DNA of 64,000 nt from an uncultured Alistipes sp. GTDB lineage: Bacteria; Bacteroidota; Bacteroidia; Bacteroidales; Rikenellaceae. Positions 47,244 to 56,555 of the stretch are shown one piece after another. The notes under the pieces are model-generated. The model saw only the letters and a list, made by a program, of their open reading frames with translations, searched no databases and was not told the origin of the DNA. Positions within the stretch are counted from its first letter, which is position 1. Each line of letters opens with the position of its first letter. The position numbers and the translations under genes are program-made. The DNA is taken from positions 67,384 to 131,383 of the forward strand of contig CALLRW010000017.1 in assembly GCA_938014215.1 (NCBI GenBank), given 5' to 3'.

Positions 47244-48455
47244 TTAGCCCAGGAACGAGAGCAGGATACCTGCGGCAACTGCCGAACCGACCACACCGGC
47301 CACATTCGGACCCATGGCGTGCATCAGCAGGAAGTTCGAAGGATCGGCCTTCTGGCCCTCGGTCTGCGAGACGCGGGCGGCCATCGGCACGGCCGATACA
47401 CCGGCCGATCCGATCAGCGGGTTGATCTTGTTGCCCTCCTTGGCGAAGAGGTTCATCACCTTGGCAAGCAGCACACCGCCGGCCGTACCCATACCGAAGG
47501 CGATCACACCCAGCACCAGGATACCCAGCGTGCGGAAGTTGATGAAGGCCTCGGCCGTAGCCGTTGCACCCACCGTGATACCCAGGAAGATCACCACGAT
47601 GTTCATCAGCTCGTTCTGTACGGTCTTGCTCAGACGGTCCACCACGCCGCACTCCTTCATCAGGTTACCCAGCATCAGGCAGCCGACCAGCGGAGCGGCC
47701 GACGGCAGCAGCAGGGCGATGATCACCGTGATGATCAGCGGGAAGAGGATCTTCTCGGTCTTCGATACCGGACGCAGCTGACGCATCTTGATCTTGCGCT
47801 CCTTCTCCGTGGTGAGCAGGCGCATGATCGGAGGCTGGATCACCGGCACGAGGGCCATGTACGAGTAGGCGGCTACGGCGATCGGGCCCAGAAGCTCCGG
47901 AGCCAGAATGGCCGTCAGATAGATCGACGTCGGGCCGTCGGCACCGCCGATGATACCGATCGAGGCGGCCTGCTCGGGCGTGAAGCCCAGGGCGTAGGCT
48001 CCGATGAAGGTCATGAAGATACCCAGCTGTGCAGCGGCTCCCAGCAGGAAGCTCTTCGGGTTGGCGATCAGCGGACCGAAATCCGTCATGGCGCCCACGC
48101 CCAGGAAGATCAAGCAGGGATAGATACCGAGCTTCACACCCAGATAGAGGTAGTCAAGCAGTCCGGCATTGGCCACGAAGATGTCCCAGTGAACATGTCC
48201 GCCGGCAAAGAGCTCCGTGTGGTACATGTTGGCGCCCGGAAGGTTCGTGAGCAGCATACCGAAGGCGATGGTCAGCAGCAGCAGCGGCTCGAACTTGTGC
48301 TTGATGGCCAGGTAGAGCAGCACGAAGGCGACCAGAATCATCACCACGTTGCCCCAGCCCATGCTGCCAAAAAGCGCTGCCACGCCGGTCGATTCGGCAA
48401 AAGTCTCCAGGCTGTCCCATACGAAATGGGAGCCGGATGTCAGTGCAGTCAACAT
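47244..48455 (-). CDS. mmdB: Na+-translocating decarboxylase beta subunit (methylmalonyl-CoA/oxaloacetate type)
   Basis: The 403-residue protein has about nine to eleven membrane helices and the family's Na+-binding segments ([15 protein letters not shown] with the conserved Asp, and the C-terminal [10 protein letters not shown]). It decarboxylates carboxybiotin and exports Na+. Genomic context (mce, mmdA, meaB) favours methylmalonyl-CoA over oxaloacetate as the pathway substrate. It could also partner the OadA-like protein at 4551. Confidence 0.93.
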   Translation of the reverse strand: MLTALTSGSHFVWDSLETFAESTGVAALFGSMGWGNVVMILVAFVLLYLAIKHKFEPLLLLTIAFGMLLTNLPGANMYHTELFAGGHVHWDIFVANAGLLDYLYLGVKLGIYPCLIFLGVGAMTDFGPLIANPKSFLLGAAAQLGIFMTFIGAYALGFTPEQAASIGIIGGADGPTSIYLTAILAPELLGPIAVAAYSYMALVPVIQPPIMRLLTTEKERKIKMRQLRPVSKTEKILFPLIITVIIALLLPSAAPLVGCLMLGNLMKECGVVDRLSKTVQNELMNIVVIFLGITVGATATAEAFINFRTLGILVLGVIAFGMGTAGGVLLAKVMNLFAKEGNKINPLIGSAGVSAVPMAARVSQTEGQKADPSNFLLMHAMGPNVAGVVGSAVAAGILLSFLG

Positions 48456-48460
48456 AGCGC

Positions 48461-48922
48461 TTATTCGATTACAAGTAACGTATCACCTTCCATGACCGTT
48501 GCACCCTGCTGCGCGAGAATCTGCTTCACTACACCGCCGCGGTCGGCATCGATGTTGTTCTCCATCTTCATGGCCTCGAGAACCACGAGAGTCTGGCCCT
48601 TGGTGATCGTATCGCCTACGGCGACCTTCACGCCCAGCACCGTTCCCGGCAGCGGGCTCTTCACGCTGTAGCCCGACGAGGGCGGTACGGCCGCAAGACG
48701 AGGCGAAGGAGTTGCCGTCGACGGCGTAATCATGCCGCTGTTGGCCGACTTGGGAGCCGGTGCCACCTGCGGCTTGGAAACCTTGACCGCCTTGGCGCCC
48801 TCGATCTCCACTTCGTATTCCACACCGTTGACCACTACGTGGGCTACCGTCGAGTCCTCGTTCGCGTCGTCGATCTGGACGTTGTAATTATGTCCGTTGA
48901 TTTTCAGTGAATAATCTTTCAT
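48461..48922 (-). CDS. mmdC: Biotin carboxyl carrier subunit of methylmalonyl-CoA decarboxylase
   Basis: The 153-residue protein has an N-terminal beta region ([15 protein letters not shown]), a Pro/Ala linker and a C-terminal biotinyl domain with [11 protein letters not shown], whose Lys carries biotin. It shuttles the carboxyl group from MmdA to MmdB. ATG 48922 fits the family start; an upstream in-frame ATG at 48949 is unlikely. Confidence 0.93.
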   Translation of the reverse strand: MKDYSLKINGHNYNVQIDDANEDSTVAHVVVNGVEYEVEIEGAKAVKVSKPQVAPAPKSANSGMITPSTATPSPRLAAVPPSSGYSVKSPLPGTVLGVKVAVGDTITKGQTLVVLEAMKMENNIDADRGGVVKQILAQQGATVMEGDTLLVIE

Positions 48923-48958
48923 TGTTGTTTCTGGATTGTCTTGCTCCAACGAAAAGTG

Positions 48959-49303
48959 CTATTTCCGGTCGGGAAGCTGGGTTAAACCGTGAATTTTCGA
49001 ATTCCAGGGCGAATAGGCCCGCTTGATGCTGAGGATGGTCAGGACCTCCGACTCGCGGTCGTGCAGGGCGCTGCGATAGATCTTCAGCGCCGTGGCGATC
49101 GCCGCGATCTCCTCCTGGCTGATCATCGGCTGAGGTGCCTCGACGGGTTTCTTACCCGACGCCTCCGTGCGTGCGCGGAAGCAGGCTCCGAACCCCTTCA
49201 TGATGAAGATCAGCGCAACGAGCAGGATGAATACCAGTGCGAATCCGATGAGCGACACCCACAGAATCTCCGTCCAGCCCCAGCTTACAGCTTGCATTAT
49301 CAT
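48959..49303 (-). CDS. mmdD: OadG-like small membrane subunit (delta/gamma) of the decarboxylase
   Basis: The 114-residue protein has one N-terminal membrane helix (ILWVSLIGFALVFILLVALIFIM) and a hydrophilic tail. OadG/MmdD subunits hold the membrane and soluble parts together. The C-terminal IKRAYSPWNSKIHGLTQLP is conserved among Bacteroidota relatives, to my recollection. ATG 49297 is an alternative start. Confidence 0.88.
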   Translation of the reverse strand: MIMQAVSWGWTEILWVSLIGFALVFILLVALIFIMKGFGACFRARTEASGKKPVEAPQPMISQEEIAAIATALKIYRSALHDRESEVLTILSIKRAYSPWNSKIHGLTQLPDRK

Positions 49304-49323
49304 GATTTCTGAGTTTTACAGGT

Positions 49324-50889
49324 TTACAGCGGAATGTTCGAGTGCTTCTTGGGCGGGTTCTGCAGGCGCTTCGTAGCCAGCGACTGCAGGGCGCGGATGA
49401 TGCGGAAACGCGTATTGCGCGGCTCGATCACGTCGTCGATGTAGCCGTAGCGGGCGGCGTTGTACGGGTTCGAGAACTTGTCGTTGTACTCCTTCTCCTT
49501 CTCGGCGATGAAGGCGGCCTTCTCTTCGGGTTTGTCGGCCAGCTCCTTGAGCTCCTTGCCGTAGAGCACCTCGACGGCGCCGCTGGCTCCCATCACGGCG
49601 ATCTCGGCCGTCGGCCATGCGTAGTTGATATCGCCGCGGATGTGCTTCGACGACATCACGATATAGGCGCCTCCGTAGGCCTTGCGCAGCGTAACAGTGA
49701 TCTTCGGAACCGTAGCCTCGCAGTAGGCGAACAGCAGCTTGGCACCGTGCGTGATCACGCCGCCGTACTCCTGGGTCGTACCCGGCAGGAAGCCCGGCAC
49801 GTCGACGAGCGTTACCAGCGGAATGTTGAACGCGTCGCAGAAGCGGACGAAACGGGCGGCCTTGCGGCTGGCGTTGATATCGAGCACACCGGCCATGAAC
49901 TTCGGCTGGTTGGCGATGATACCCACCGACTGGCCGTTGAAGCGGGCGAAGCACGTGATGATGTTCTTGGCATAACCGGCTGCCGACTCCAGATACTCGC
50001 CGTTGTCGACGATGGCGCGGATCACTTCGGCCATGTCGTAGGGCTTGTTGGCATTGTCGGGGATGATCTCGTTGAGCGAATCCTCCAGACGGGTGATCTT
50101 ATCGGTGCAGACGGCCAGCGGAGCATCCTCCATGTTGTTCTGCGGCATGTAGGAGATCAGCTTCTTGATCAGCTCGATACCCTCCTCCTCGGTATCGACG
50201 GCGAACTGAGCCACACCCGACTTGGTGGTGTGCATCGTGGCGCCGCCCAGCTCCTCCTGCGTAACGCTCTCGCCCGTCACGGTCTTGACGACCTTCGGGC
50301 CCGTGAGGAACATGTTCGAGGTCTCCTTCTTCATGATGATGAAGTCGGTCAGTGCGGGCGAGTAGACGGCACCGCCGGCGCAGGGGCCGAAGATGGCCGA
50401 AATCTGCGGAATGACGCCCGACGACATCACGTTGCGCTGGAAGATGTTGGCATATCCGGCCAGGGCGTTGACACCCTCCTGGATACGGGCACCGCCCGAG
50501 TCGTTCATGCCGATGCAGGGGGCACCGTTGCGCATGGCCATGTCCATGACCTTGCAGATCTTGTCCGACATCGAGAGCGAGAGCGAACCGGCCGTTACGG
50601 TGAAGTCCTGAGCGAAGACGTAGACCAGACGTCCGTCGATCGTACCGTAACCCGTTACGACGCCGTCGCCGAAGAAGTGCTTCTTCTCCATGCCGAAGTC
50701 GTAGCAGCGGTGCGTCACGAACATGTCGAACTCCTCGAACGAGCCCTCGTCGAGAAGCATCTGGATACGTTCGCGGGCCGTATACTTGCCCTTGTCGTGC
50801 TGTTTGTCGATTGCCTTCTGGCCACCGCCCATGCGGGCCGTTTCGCGGTTCTCGATCAGTTGGTTGATCTTATCCTGAATTTGGCTCAT
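49324..50889 (-). CDS. mmdA: Methylmalonyl-CoA decarboxylase alpha subunit (carboxyltransferase)
   Basis: The 521-residue protein has the crotonase-fold carboxyltransferase pair: N-terminal [21 protein letters not shown] and [17 protein letters not shown], and C-terminal [16 protein letters not shown] and [15 protein letters not shown]. It transfers the carboxyl of (S)-methylmalonyl-CoA to biotin on MmdC, giving propionyl-CoA. The same fold serves propionyl-CoA carboxylase, but the adjoining membrane subunits point to the Na+-pumping decarboxylase. Confidence 0.94.
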   Translation of the reverse strand: MSQIQDKINQLIENRETARMGGGQKAIDKQHDKGKYTARERIQMLLDEGSFEEFDMFVTHRCYDFGMEKKHFFGDGVVTGYGTIDGRLVYVFAQDFTVTAGSLSLSMSDKICKVMDMAMRNGAPCIGMNDSGGARIQEGVNALAGYANIFQRNVMSSGVIPQISAIFGPCAGGAVYSPALTDFIIMKKETSNMFLTGPKVVKTVTGESVTQEELGGATMHTTKSGVAQFAVDTEEEGIELIKKLISYMPQNNMEDAPLAVCTDKITRLEDSLNEIIPDNANKPYDMAEVIRAIVDNGEYLESAAGYAKNIITCFARFNGQSVGIIANQPKFMAGVLDINASRKAARFVRFCDAFNIPLVTLVDVPGFLPGTTQEYGGVITHGAKLLFAYCEATVPKITVTLRKAYGGAYIVMSSKHIRGDINYAWPTAEIAVMGASGAVEVLYGKELKELADKPEEKAAFIAEKEKEYNDKFSNPYNAARYGYIDDVIEPRNTRFRIIRALQSLATKRLQNPPKKHSNIPL

Positions 50890-50971
50890 AGTGTTGATAT
50901 TGTCCACCCGGGGGAAGGTTCCGCAATGACACGGAACGATTCCGCCCGGGGCGGAATCGTTTGTGTTTTTA

Positions 50972-51382
50972 CTACTTGTTCTTGTTCTCGCAGAGTTCGG
51001 TCAGAATGCCCTGAGTCGATTTCGGGTGGAGGAAAGCGATCGTGAGGCCTTCGGCGCCCTTGCGCGGCGTTTTGTCGATCAGACGGATACCCTTTGCTTC
51101 AGCATCGGCGAGCTGCTCTTCGATGTTCTCGCAGGCCAGGGCCATGTGGTGGATACCGACACCGCGGTTCTCGATATACTTGGCGATGGTCGAATCCTCG
51201 GAGGTAGGCTCCAGCAGTTCGATCTTCGTCTGGCCGAGTTTGAAGAATGCCGTACGCACCTTCTGATCAGCAACCTCCTCGATGGCATAGCATTTCAGAC
51301 CCAGGACGTTCTCCCAATAGGGAATGGCTTCATCAAGGCTCTTCACTGCGACGCCAAGATGCTCGATATGAGAAACTTTCAT
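50972..51382 (-). CDS. mce: Methylmalonyl-CoA epimerase
   Basis: The 136-residue glyoxalase-fold protein ([56 protein letters not shown]) has the two metal-binding His and Glu of the family. It interconverts R- and S-methylmalonyl-CoA, supplying the S-form to MmdA. First gene of the operon. Confidence 0.95.
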   Translation of the reverse strand: MKVSHIEHLGVAVKSLDEAIPYWENVLGLKCYAIEEVADQKVRTAFFKLGQTKIELLEPTSEDSTIAKYIENRGVGIHHMALACENIEEQLADAEAKGIRLIDKTPRKGAEGLTIAFLHPKSTQGILTELCENKNK

Positions 51383-51437
51383 AGCTTGTTTGAATTATAA
51401 GTGGATTGATTGTTTCAACCGTGTTATTTTGCGAACA

Positions 51438-51445
51438 CAAAGATA
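51438..51445 (-). promoter_or_regulatory. -7 box for mce-mmd
   Basis: The minus strand reads TATCTTTG (51438-51445), with TTTGC about 20 bp upstream, 56 bp before the mce ATG. Confidence 0.75.
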
Positions 51446-51659
51446 GGTGAATCTTTGGGATTCCGCAAAATTAGACGCACTTTTTTTGGTCAGAATCGGC
51501 ACTGCTTTAGGATGAAATGTGTTCCAAAGAGGATTTTCGGGCCGTTACCCGTTGCATGGAAAGGAAATTTCATGTAACTTATACCCTGGGAGCAGCCTCG
51601 TAAAAAAGCGGCCGAAACCGCCGGTTCCGCCCCGCGCATCGGGGCCGTCCGCGGGAGAG

Positions 51660-51960
51660 CTGGCGCCATCATCATGCGGGGGTGCAGCCGGCACAGTTGG
51701 CGGAAGAACCGGCGGCGCCATGCGAGGTGCGGCCGGCTCAGTCCACGGATAAAACGCCACCGCGAAGCCGTCCCCGCCGGGGCAAACCTCGAACGAACCA
51801 GTTCTCGCCACCATGCGGGGTGCAGCCGGCACAGTTGGCGGGAGAACCGGCGGCACCACCATGCAGGGTGCAGCAAGCACAGCTGGCGGGAGAGCCGGCG
51901 GCAGCACCATGCGGAATGCCGCCCGCTGTCCGCGGATGAAACACCCTCCCCGCAGTCCGC
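51660..51960. repeat. 46-48 bp tandem repeat, about 6 units
   Basis: ATGCGGGGTGCAGCCGGCACA-type heads occur near 51674, 51720, 51813, 51861 and 51909 (spacings 46, about 2 x 46, 48, 48). A longer period is visible: the unit at 51720 and that at 51909 share their second halves. The array lies between the divergent mce and thioredoxin-like genes. No gene is seen in 51446-52037. Confidence 0.85.
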
Positions 51961-52037
51961 AAAACCACTCCCGGCGGGACCTCCCCAAACAAGCCTTCCC
52001 CGCTAAGCGCCCTTTCCGGGGCGATTTCCTCCGAAAA

Positions 52038-52069
52038 TTTGCGCCTTCCGACAAAAGGTGTTATCTTTA
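52038..52069 (+). promoter_or_regulatory. Promoter of the thioredoxin-like/meaB genes
   Basis: TTTG (52038-52041), 20 bp, TATCTTTA (52062-52069), 23 bp before ATG 52093. Confidence 0.7.
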
Positions 52070-52092
52070 TCGGGACAAACCAGGACTCTCTT

Positions 52093-52557
52093 ATGAAGAA
52101 GGCACTGCTTATTCTGCTGTCGGCGTGGATCTTGACCCCCTCCGACTCGGAGGCCCAGAACATCATCCTCGGCGAAAAGGTTCCCGAGCTCAAGGCGGCC
52201 GGATGGATCGACAACCGACACCCCGCTCCGGCGGCTCTGACCTATGTCGAATTCTTCCATTCGTCGAATCCCGCCTGCCTCAACTCGATCCGGAGGCTGC
52301 GCGAAATCGCCTCGAAACCCGAGTCCCGGATGCGGGTGATCATCGTCACCTGCGAAGACACGGCCCGGATCGCCCGCATCCTGCGGCCCTACCTCTCGGA
52401 CCGCGTGGCGGCCACGATCCACGGCAAACGCGGCTTTACCGCTTTCGGCGTCTCCTACCTCCCGTTCGGCGTGCTGGTCGACGCCCGCCACCGTGCCCTC
52501 TGGATGGGAAACAGCCTGCAAATCAACGAACAAATTATCGAACAATCAACCCGCTGA
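52093..52557 (+). CDS. Thioredoxin/TlpA-like exported protein with a single Cys in the active-site loop
   Basis: The 154-residue protein has a signal-peptide-like start (KKALLILLSAWILTPSDSEA) and a thioredoxin-type core (YVEFFHSSNPACLNSIRRL, VIIVTCED, LPFGVLVDARHR). The classical WCxxC is replaced by a loop with one Cys (PACLNS), so it is not an ordinary dithiol thioredoxin. It is 6 bp from meaB and probably co-transcribed. Confidence 0.72.
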   Translation: MKKALLILLSAWILTPSDSEAQNIILGEKVPELKAAGWIDNRHPAPAALTYVEFFHSSNPACLNSIRRLREIASKPESRMRVIIVTCEDTARIARILRPYLSDRVAATIHGKRGFTAFGVSYLPFGVLVDARHRALWMGNSLQINEQIIEQSTR

Positions 52558-52563
52558 CAAATC

Positions 52564-53679
52564 ATGTCGTTCACCAAGATCGATCACTACGAGAAAGAGT
52601 ATGCGGATACGCATCACGACACGGCGCTCAACGTCTCGGAAGGCGTTGAAGATCAGCCGATCATAAGCCCCTATTTCAAACGCCGCAAAAAACGGATGCT
52701 CTCCACCGACGAATACGTCGAGGGCATCCTCGCCGGAAACATCACCACCCTCTCGCAGGCCATCACCCTCGTCGAGTCGTCGAACCCCGACCACTACGCC
52801 CAGGCTCAGGAGATCATCGAACGCTGCCTGCCCCACGCCGGCAAGTCCGTACGCATCGGCATCACGGGTGTCCCCGGCGCCGGCAAGTCGACCTTCATCG
52901 AGGCCATCGGCAACATGGTCACCTCGCTGCGCCACAAACTCGCCGTGCTGGCCATCGATCCCTCGTCGGAACGCAGCGGAGGATCGATCCTCGGCGACAA
53001 AACCCGTATGGAGAGCATCTGCAACAACCCCGACGTCTTCATCCGCCCCTCGCCGTCGGCCGGCTCGCTCGGCGGTGTGGCCCGCAAGACGCGCGAAACG
53101 ATCGTGCTGTGCGAGGCTGCCGGATTCGACGTCATCTTCATCGAGACGGTCGGCGTCGGTCAGTCCGAAACGGCCGTCCACTCGATGGTCGACCTCTTCA
53201 TGCTGCTGCAGATCTCCGGCGCCGGCGACGAACTCCAGGGCATCAAGCGCGGAATCATGGAGATGGCCGACCTGATGGTTATCACCAAGGCCGACGGCGA
53301 AAACATCCACAAGGCCGAACTCGCCCGCACCCAGTTCCAAGGGGCGCTGCGCCTCTTCCCGATGCCCGAATCGGGCTGGCGGCCCAAGGTCTACACCTGT
53401 TCGGCCGTGGCCAAGACCGGCCTCGAGGAGGTCTGGAAGGGCGTCGAGCAGTATCTCGACCACATCCAGGCAAACGGCTACTTCCAGCACAACCGCAACC
53501 GGCAGAACAAGTACTGGATGTACGAAACGATCAACGAGGCGCTGCGCAGCAGTTTCTACCGCGATCCGGCCGTCGAGGGCAAGATTGCCGAATACGAACA
53601 GCGGGTGCTCGACGACAAGATCTCGTCGTTCATCGCCGCCAAGGAGCTGCTGGACCTCTACTTCAAGGATCTCAAGTAG
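52564..53679 (+). CDS. meaB: Methylmalonyl-CoA mutase-associated GTPase
   Basis: The 371-residue G3E P-loop GTPase has Walker A GVPGAGKSTFIEA, Mg/switch Asp in AIDPSSERSGGSILGDKTRM, DVIFIETVGVGQSE and the base-recognition ITKADG. MeaB/ArgK loads and protects the B12-dependent methylmalonyl-CoA mutase. It completes the local pathway set with mce and mmdABCD; the mutase genes are not in this window. Confidence 0.95.
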   Translation: MSFTKIDHYEKEYADTHHDTALNVSEGVEDQPIISPYFKRRKKRMLSTDEYVEGILAGNITTLSQAITLVESSNPDHYAQAQEIIERCLPHAGKSVRIGITGVPGAGKSTFIEAIGNMVTSLRHKLAVLAIDPSSERSGGSILGDKTRMESICNNPDVFIRPSPSAGSLGGVARKTRETIVLCEAAGFDVIFIETVGVGQSETAVHSMVDLFMLLQISGAGDELQGIKRGIMEMADLMVITKADGENIHKAELARTQFQGALRLFPMPESGWRPKVYTCSAVAKTGLEEVWKGVEQYLDHIQANGYFQHNRNRQNKYWMYETINEALRSSFYRDPAVEGKIAEYEQRVLDDKISSFIAAKELLDLYFKDLK

Positions 53680-53722
53680 CGGAGCGGGGCCACTCCTTCG
53701 GGAAGCCCGGGACAGCAAGACA

Positions 53723-53760
53723 AAACGGATCGCCGCAGGGTGGTCCGTTCTTTATATATA
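53723..53760 (+). terminator. Likely terminator of meaB
   Basis: A 6-7 bp stem (AACGGA 53724-53729 with TCCGTT 53744-53749), then a T-rich stretch (CTTTATATA), 45 bp past the meaB stop. Shorter than the other terminators in this window. Confidence 0.5.
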
Positions 53761-53821
53761 GGTATGCAGGTAAAAAGCGGTTTCGATCGAAAAGCCTTTC
53801 TCCGTCGGTGCGGACAGATAG

Positions 53822-53960
53822 TGAACCGGAGCGGCCGGATACGGAACCGGGCGTCAGGTCGAAAACCTCCGGGGCGGCCGAATCCGGAACCGGGGCAGGT
53901 CGAAAACCTCCGGGGCAGCCGAATCCGGAGCCGGACGGCAGGGCGAAAACCTCCGAAGCT
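53822..53960. repeat. 41-43 bp tandem repeat, about 3.5 copies
   Basis: GAAAACCTCCGGGGCGGCCG-type heads occur at 53861, 53902 and 53945 (last copy diverged). Smaller repeats (CCGACAGGCAGATGACCGACAGGCAG) lie at 54031-54058, just before the TRIC stop. No gene is seen in 53761-54065. Confidence 0.8.
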
Positions 53961-54065
53961 GAGCACCGGCAGGGGTATGATCGGACCGGCGGAACAATCC
54001 GAACTGACAGAACGATCCGGACAGCAGATAACCGACAGGCAGATGACCGACAGGCAGCGCCGCCG

Positions 54066-54665
54066 CTACTTGAGAATCGGAAGTTTCAGACCGAAATAGA
54101 CCGCAATGATACGGGCGGCGATGACGGCCGCCGCCGTGATGATCTGCAGCGCAGCCCCGTCCAGCCCCGCCGTGCGGCAGCCCCAGAAGACAAAGCCTCC
54201 GAAGACACATGCCAGGGCGTAGATCTCCTTGCGGAAGATGAGCGGCTCCTCGTTGATCAGGATGTCGCGCAGCACGCCGCCGGCCGCTCCGGTCATCGTA
54301 CCCATGATGACCGCCACCCAGAGCGGAAAGCCCGCCGAGAGGGTCTTCTCGATCCCGACGACGGTGAAGAGTCCCAGTCCGATGGCATCGAAGACGAAGA
54401 AGGTGTTGTTCAGTCGGATCAGGTAGCGTCCCAACACGATGACGATCCCCAGAGCGATGGCCGTGACTATCAGGTAGACGCTGTCCAGCATCCAGAACGG
54501 GGTTTGCGAGAGCATCAGATCGCGCAGCGTTCCGCCGCCGATGGCCGTTGTGAAGCCCACGACGTAGGCCCCGAACCAGTCGAAACGCTTGGCCGAGGCG
54601 AGTCGGATGCCGCTGATGGCGAAGGCCAGCGTTCCGAGCATTTCCAATACGAAATAGACCGTCAT
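54066..54665 (-). CDS. Trimeric intracellular cation (TRIC)-type channel protein (UPF0126/YadS family)
   Basis: The 199-residue membrane protein of about seven helices is built as two repeats, each with the signature GGGTLRD (TAIGGGTLRDLML and AAGGVLRDILINEEPLIF). Bacterial TRIC proteins conduct K+ or other cations, or act in small-molecule transport; the role in this organism is unknown. It starts 13 bp after the sirtuin stop, so the two share a transcript. Confidence 0.88.
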   Translation of the reverse strand: MTVYFVLEMLGTLAFAISGIRLASAKRFDWFGAYVVGFTTAIGGGTLRDLMLSQTPFWMLDSVYLIVTAIALGIVIVLGRYLIRLNNTFFVFDAIGLGLFTVVGIEKTLSAGFPLWVAVIMGTMTGAAGGVLRDILINEEPLIFRKEIYALACVFGGFVFWGCRTAGLDGAALQIITAAAVIAARIIAVYFGLKLPILK

Positions 54666-54678
54666 GGGCGACAGAAGA

Positions 54679-55380
54679 CTATTTGTTCAAAAACGTCTGC
54701 CGCAGCAGGCCGGCCAGTTCAGGCACCCCCTCGGCAGCACGTTTCTGGATGACGGTCAGCGGATTGCGAATCCCCGTCGTATCGGGATGGCCCGGATCGA
54801 CGAAGTAGATCGGCACGCCGGGCTGCACGTACCGCACGAGCGAGGCTGCCGGGTAGACGGCCAGCGACGTCCCGACGACCACCATGATCTCGGCGCGTGC
54901 GGCAATCTCGGCCGCCCGTTCGAACATCGGCACCGATTCGCCGAAGAAGACGATATGCGGACGCAGCAGCGATCCGTCCGGAGCCTTGGCGTCGAGCGGC
55001 TGCTCCCACCCCTCGATCGGGACGATCAGGTCGGGATTGCGCTCCGAGCGGAGCTTGCGCAACTCGCCGTGGAGGTGGGTTACGCGCGTCGAACCGGCCC
55101 GTTCGTGCAGATCGTCGACATTCTGCGTCACCACGTCGACGTCGAAATCCCGCTCCAGACCGGCAATCGCCCGGTGGCCGGCATTGGGCTCCGTGGCGAG
55201 CATCTCGCGGCGGCGTTTGTTGTAGAATTCAATGACCAGCGCCCGGTTGCGGGCCAGGGCCTCGGGGGTGCAGACATCCTCGATGCGGTAGTTGGCCCAC
55301 AGGCCGTCCGAGTCGCGGAACGTCGCCAGGCCGCTGTCGGCGCTCATCCCCGCGCCGGTAAAGACCACGAGCTTCTTCAT
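54679..55380 (-). CDS. cobB: NAD-dependent protein deacylase (sirtuin class III type)
   Basis: The 233-residue protein has GAGMSADSGLATFRDSDGLW (NAD binding), TQNVDDLHERAG, catalytic His in THLHGEL and RPHIVFFGE. The zinc-binding Cys pairs of most sirtuins are absent, as in the usual Bacteroidota sirtuin. It removes acyl groups (for example succinyl or acetyl) from lysine using NAD+. ATG 55380 is the only start that begins the Rossmann fold directly; the frame runs on upstream without coding character. Confidence 0.92.
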   Translation of the reverse strand: MKKLVVFTGAGMSADSGLATFRDSDGLWANYRIEDVCTPEALARNRALVIEFYNKRRREMLATEPNAGHRAIAGLERDFDVDVVTQNVDDLHERAGSTRVTHLHGELRKLRSERNPDLIVPIEGWEQPLDAKAPDGSLLRPHIVFFGESVPMFERAAEIAARAEIMVVVGTSLAVYPAASLVRYVQPGVPIYFVDPGHPDTTGIRNPLTVIQKRAAEGVPELAGLLRQTFLNK

Positions 55381-55403
55381 GGCAAAAGTGTTTGATGACG
55401 CCC

Positions 55404-55437
55404 CAAAGATACGGACTTTTCCACAAATCGTGCGGGT
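55404..55437 (-). promoter_or_regulatory. Promoter of the sirtuin/TRIC genes
   Basis: Minus strand: TTTG (complement of 55434-55437), 22 bp, TATCTTTG (complement of 55404-55411), 23 bp upstream of ATG 55380. Confidence 0.7.
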
Positions 55438-55453
55438 ATGGACCCGCCGAAAC

Positions 55454-55480
55454 GAAAAAAACGTCCGAAGACGTTTTTTC
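55454..55480 (-). terminator. Terminator of the SPFH/RHH/membrane protein operon
   Basis: A perfect 12-bp stem (55454-55465 with 55470-55480) flanked by T runs on both strands, 60 bp past the stop at 55540. Confidence 0.88.
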
Positions 55481-55539
55481 GCAACCATACCGCAAGCCAC
55501 CTGCCGGGTCGGGGTGCGGTTGACCGCTTGCCGGCATCG

Positions 55540-56121
55540 TCAGCCGTGGCGCTGCGCCAGGTGGATGGGCAGCAGGACGACAACAGCGGCCAGCAGCTTG
55601 AGCAGAATGCCGACCAGCCCCTCGACCGGCGAATCCGATCCCGTCACGAGGCCCTCGATCTGCGGGTAACACAACAGGCCGACCAGCAGCACAAGCAGCA
55701 GAATCGCCACGCCACGGGCCGCCATCCGCCCCACGACGCCCGACTGCTTCAGCCGTTCGACCCAGCCCGCAGCCTCGTCTGCCTCCTCCGTCATCTCCCG
55801 GTCGAGATCCGTCGAGCCCCAGATGCCGATTCCCCAGCAGAGGGCCATCAGCACGGCGGCGAGTCCGCCCCGGGAGAGTGCCTCCGACACCGGATTCTCG
55901 AGCGTGGCCAGCAGGAAAAAGAGGACGAACGCGACAATCGCCACCAGGGGCAAACCCAGCCACAGCCGGGTGTGGACGAACCGTGCGAAGCGTACTCGCA
56001 GTCGCTGTCGTCGTTGATAGCCGCGTTCGACCTCGTCGTTGAACTTGCGGAGGATTCCCTCACGGCTCCACTCCGACCGCCACGACCGGATATCGAAACC
56101 AAGTTTCCATCTCCATTTCAT
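55540..56121 (-). CDS. Predicted membrane protein of unknown function
   Basis: I do not recognise this 193-residue protein. It has a basic N-terminus (about 1-50: RSWRSEWSREGILRKFNDEVERGYQRRQRL), a hydrophobic helix at about 52-75 (GLPLVAIVAFVLFFLLATL), a second around 84-102, and two more at about 134-152 and 168-188. It starts in a 4-bp overlap with the stop of the ribbon-helix-helix gene, so the two are coupled. It closes a three-gene operon with the SPFH protein. Confidence 0.72.
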   Translation of the reverse strand: MKWRWKLGFDIRSWRSEWSREGILRKFNDEVERGYQRRQRLRVRFARFVHTRLWLGLPLVAIVAFVLFFLLATLENPVSEALSRGGLAAVLMALCWGIGIWGSTDLDREMTEEADEAAGWVERLKQSGVVGRMAARGVAILLLVLLVGLLCYPQIEGLVTGSDSPVEGLVGILLKLLAAVVVLLPIHLAQRHG

Positions 56122-56543
56122 ACGTGTTCCTGATTTTGGGGTTCAGCAGATGCCGGGGCCGACGAGGCCTCGTCAGACTCTTTTCTGAGGGATTTCGAAG
56201 ACGATGACGCCCCGGCGGGCTCTTTTTCAGTCCGCCTCCCGGCGGAGTTCGCCGCGGCCGGTTTTGTCCCGGCGGGTTTTGCCCCGGCCGGTTTCGTCCC
56301 GGCGGGTTTCGTCGCGGCAGATTCGGGCGCGGCAGATTCGGGCGCGGCAGATTCGGGCGACGATGTGCCGGATGCAGCCGCACGCGGCCGCTTGAGGCGA
56401 CCGCTGCGGCGCAGGGCATCGGCGATGATCCACTGCAGCTGGCCGTTGATCGAGCGGAACTCGTCCTCGGCCCACGCCTCCAGCGCCTCCATCGTCTGAG
56501 CGTCGATACGCAGGACAAAAGTCTTGTTTTTCTCTCCCGGCAT
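56118..56543 (-). CDS. Arc-type ribbon-helix-helix protein with repeat-rich tail
   Basis: Residues 1-45 (KTFVLRIDAQTMEALEAWAEDEFRS) are an Arc-like ribbon-helix-helix DNA-binding motif: beta strand, then helices. The rest, to residue 141, is disordered: about three PESAA units, then TKPAG-type units (15-bp repeats), then Ser/Glu-rich sequence. In Bacteroidota, Arc-type proteins adjacent to SPFH proteins are frequent. The protein may autoregulate this operon; that is inference. Confidence 0.75.
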   Translation of the reverse strand: MPGEKNKTFVLRIDAQTMEALEAWAEDEFRSINGQLQWIIADALRRSGRLKRPRAAASGTSSPESAAPESAAPESAATKPAGTKPAGAKPAGTKPAAANSAGRRTEKEPAGASSSSKSLRKESDEASSAPASAEPQNQEHV

Positions 56544-56555
56544 GGTGTGTAGGGA

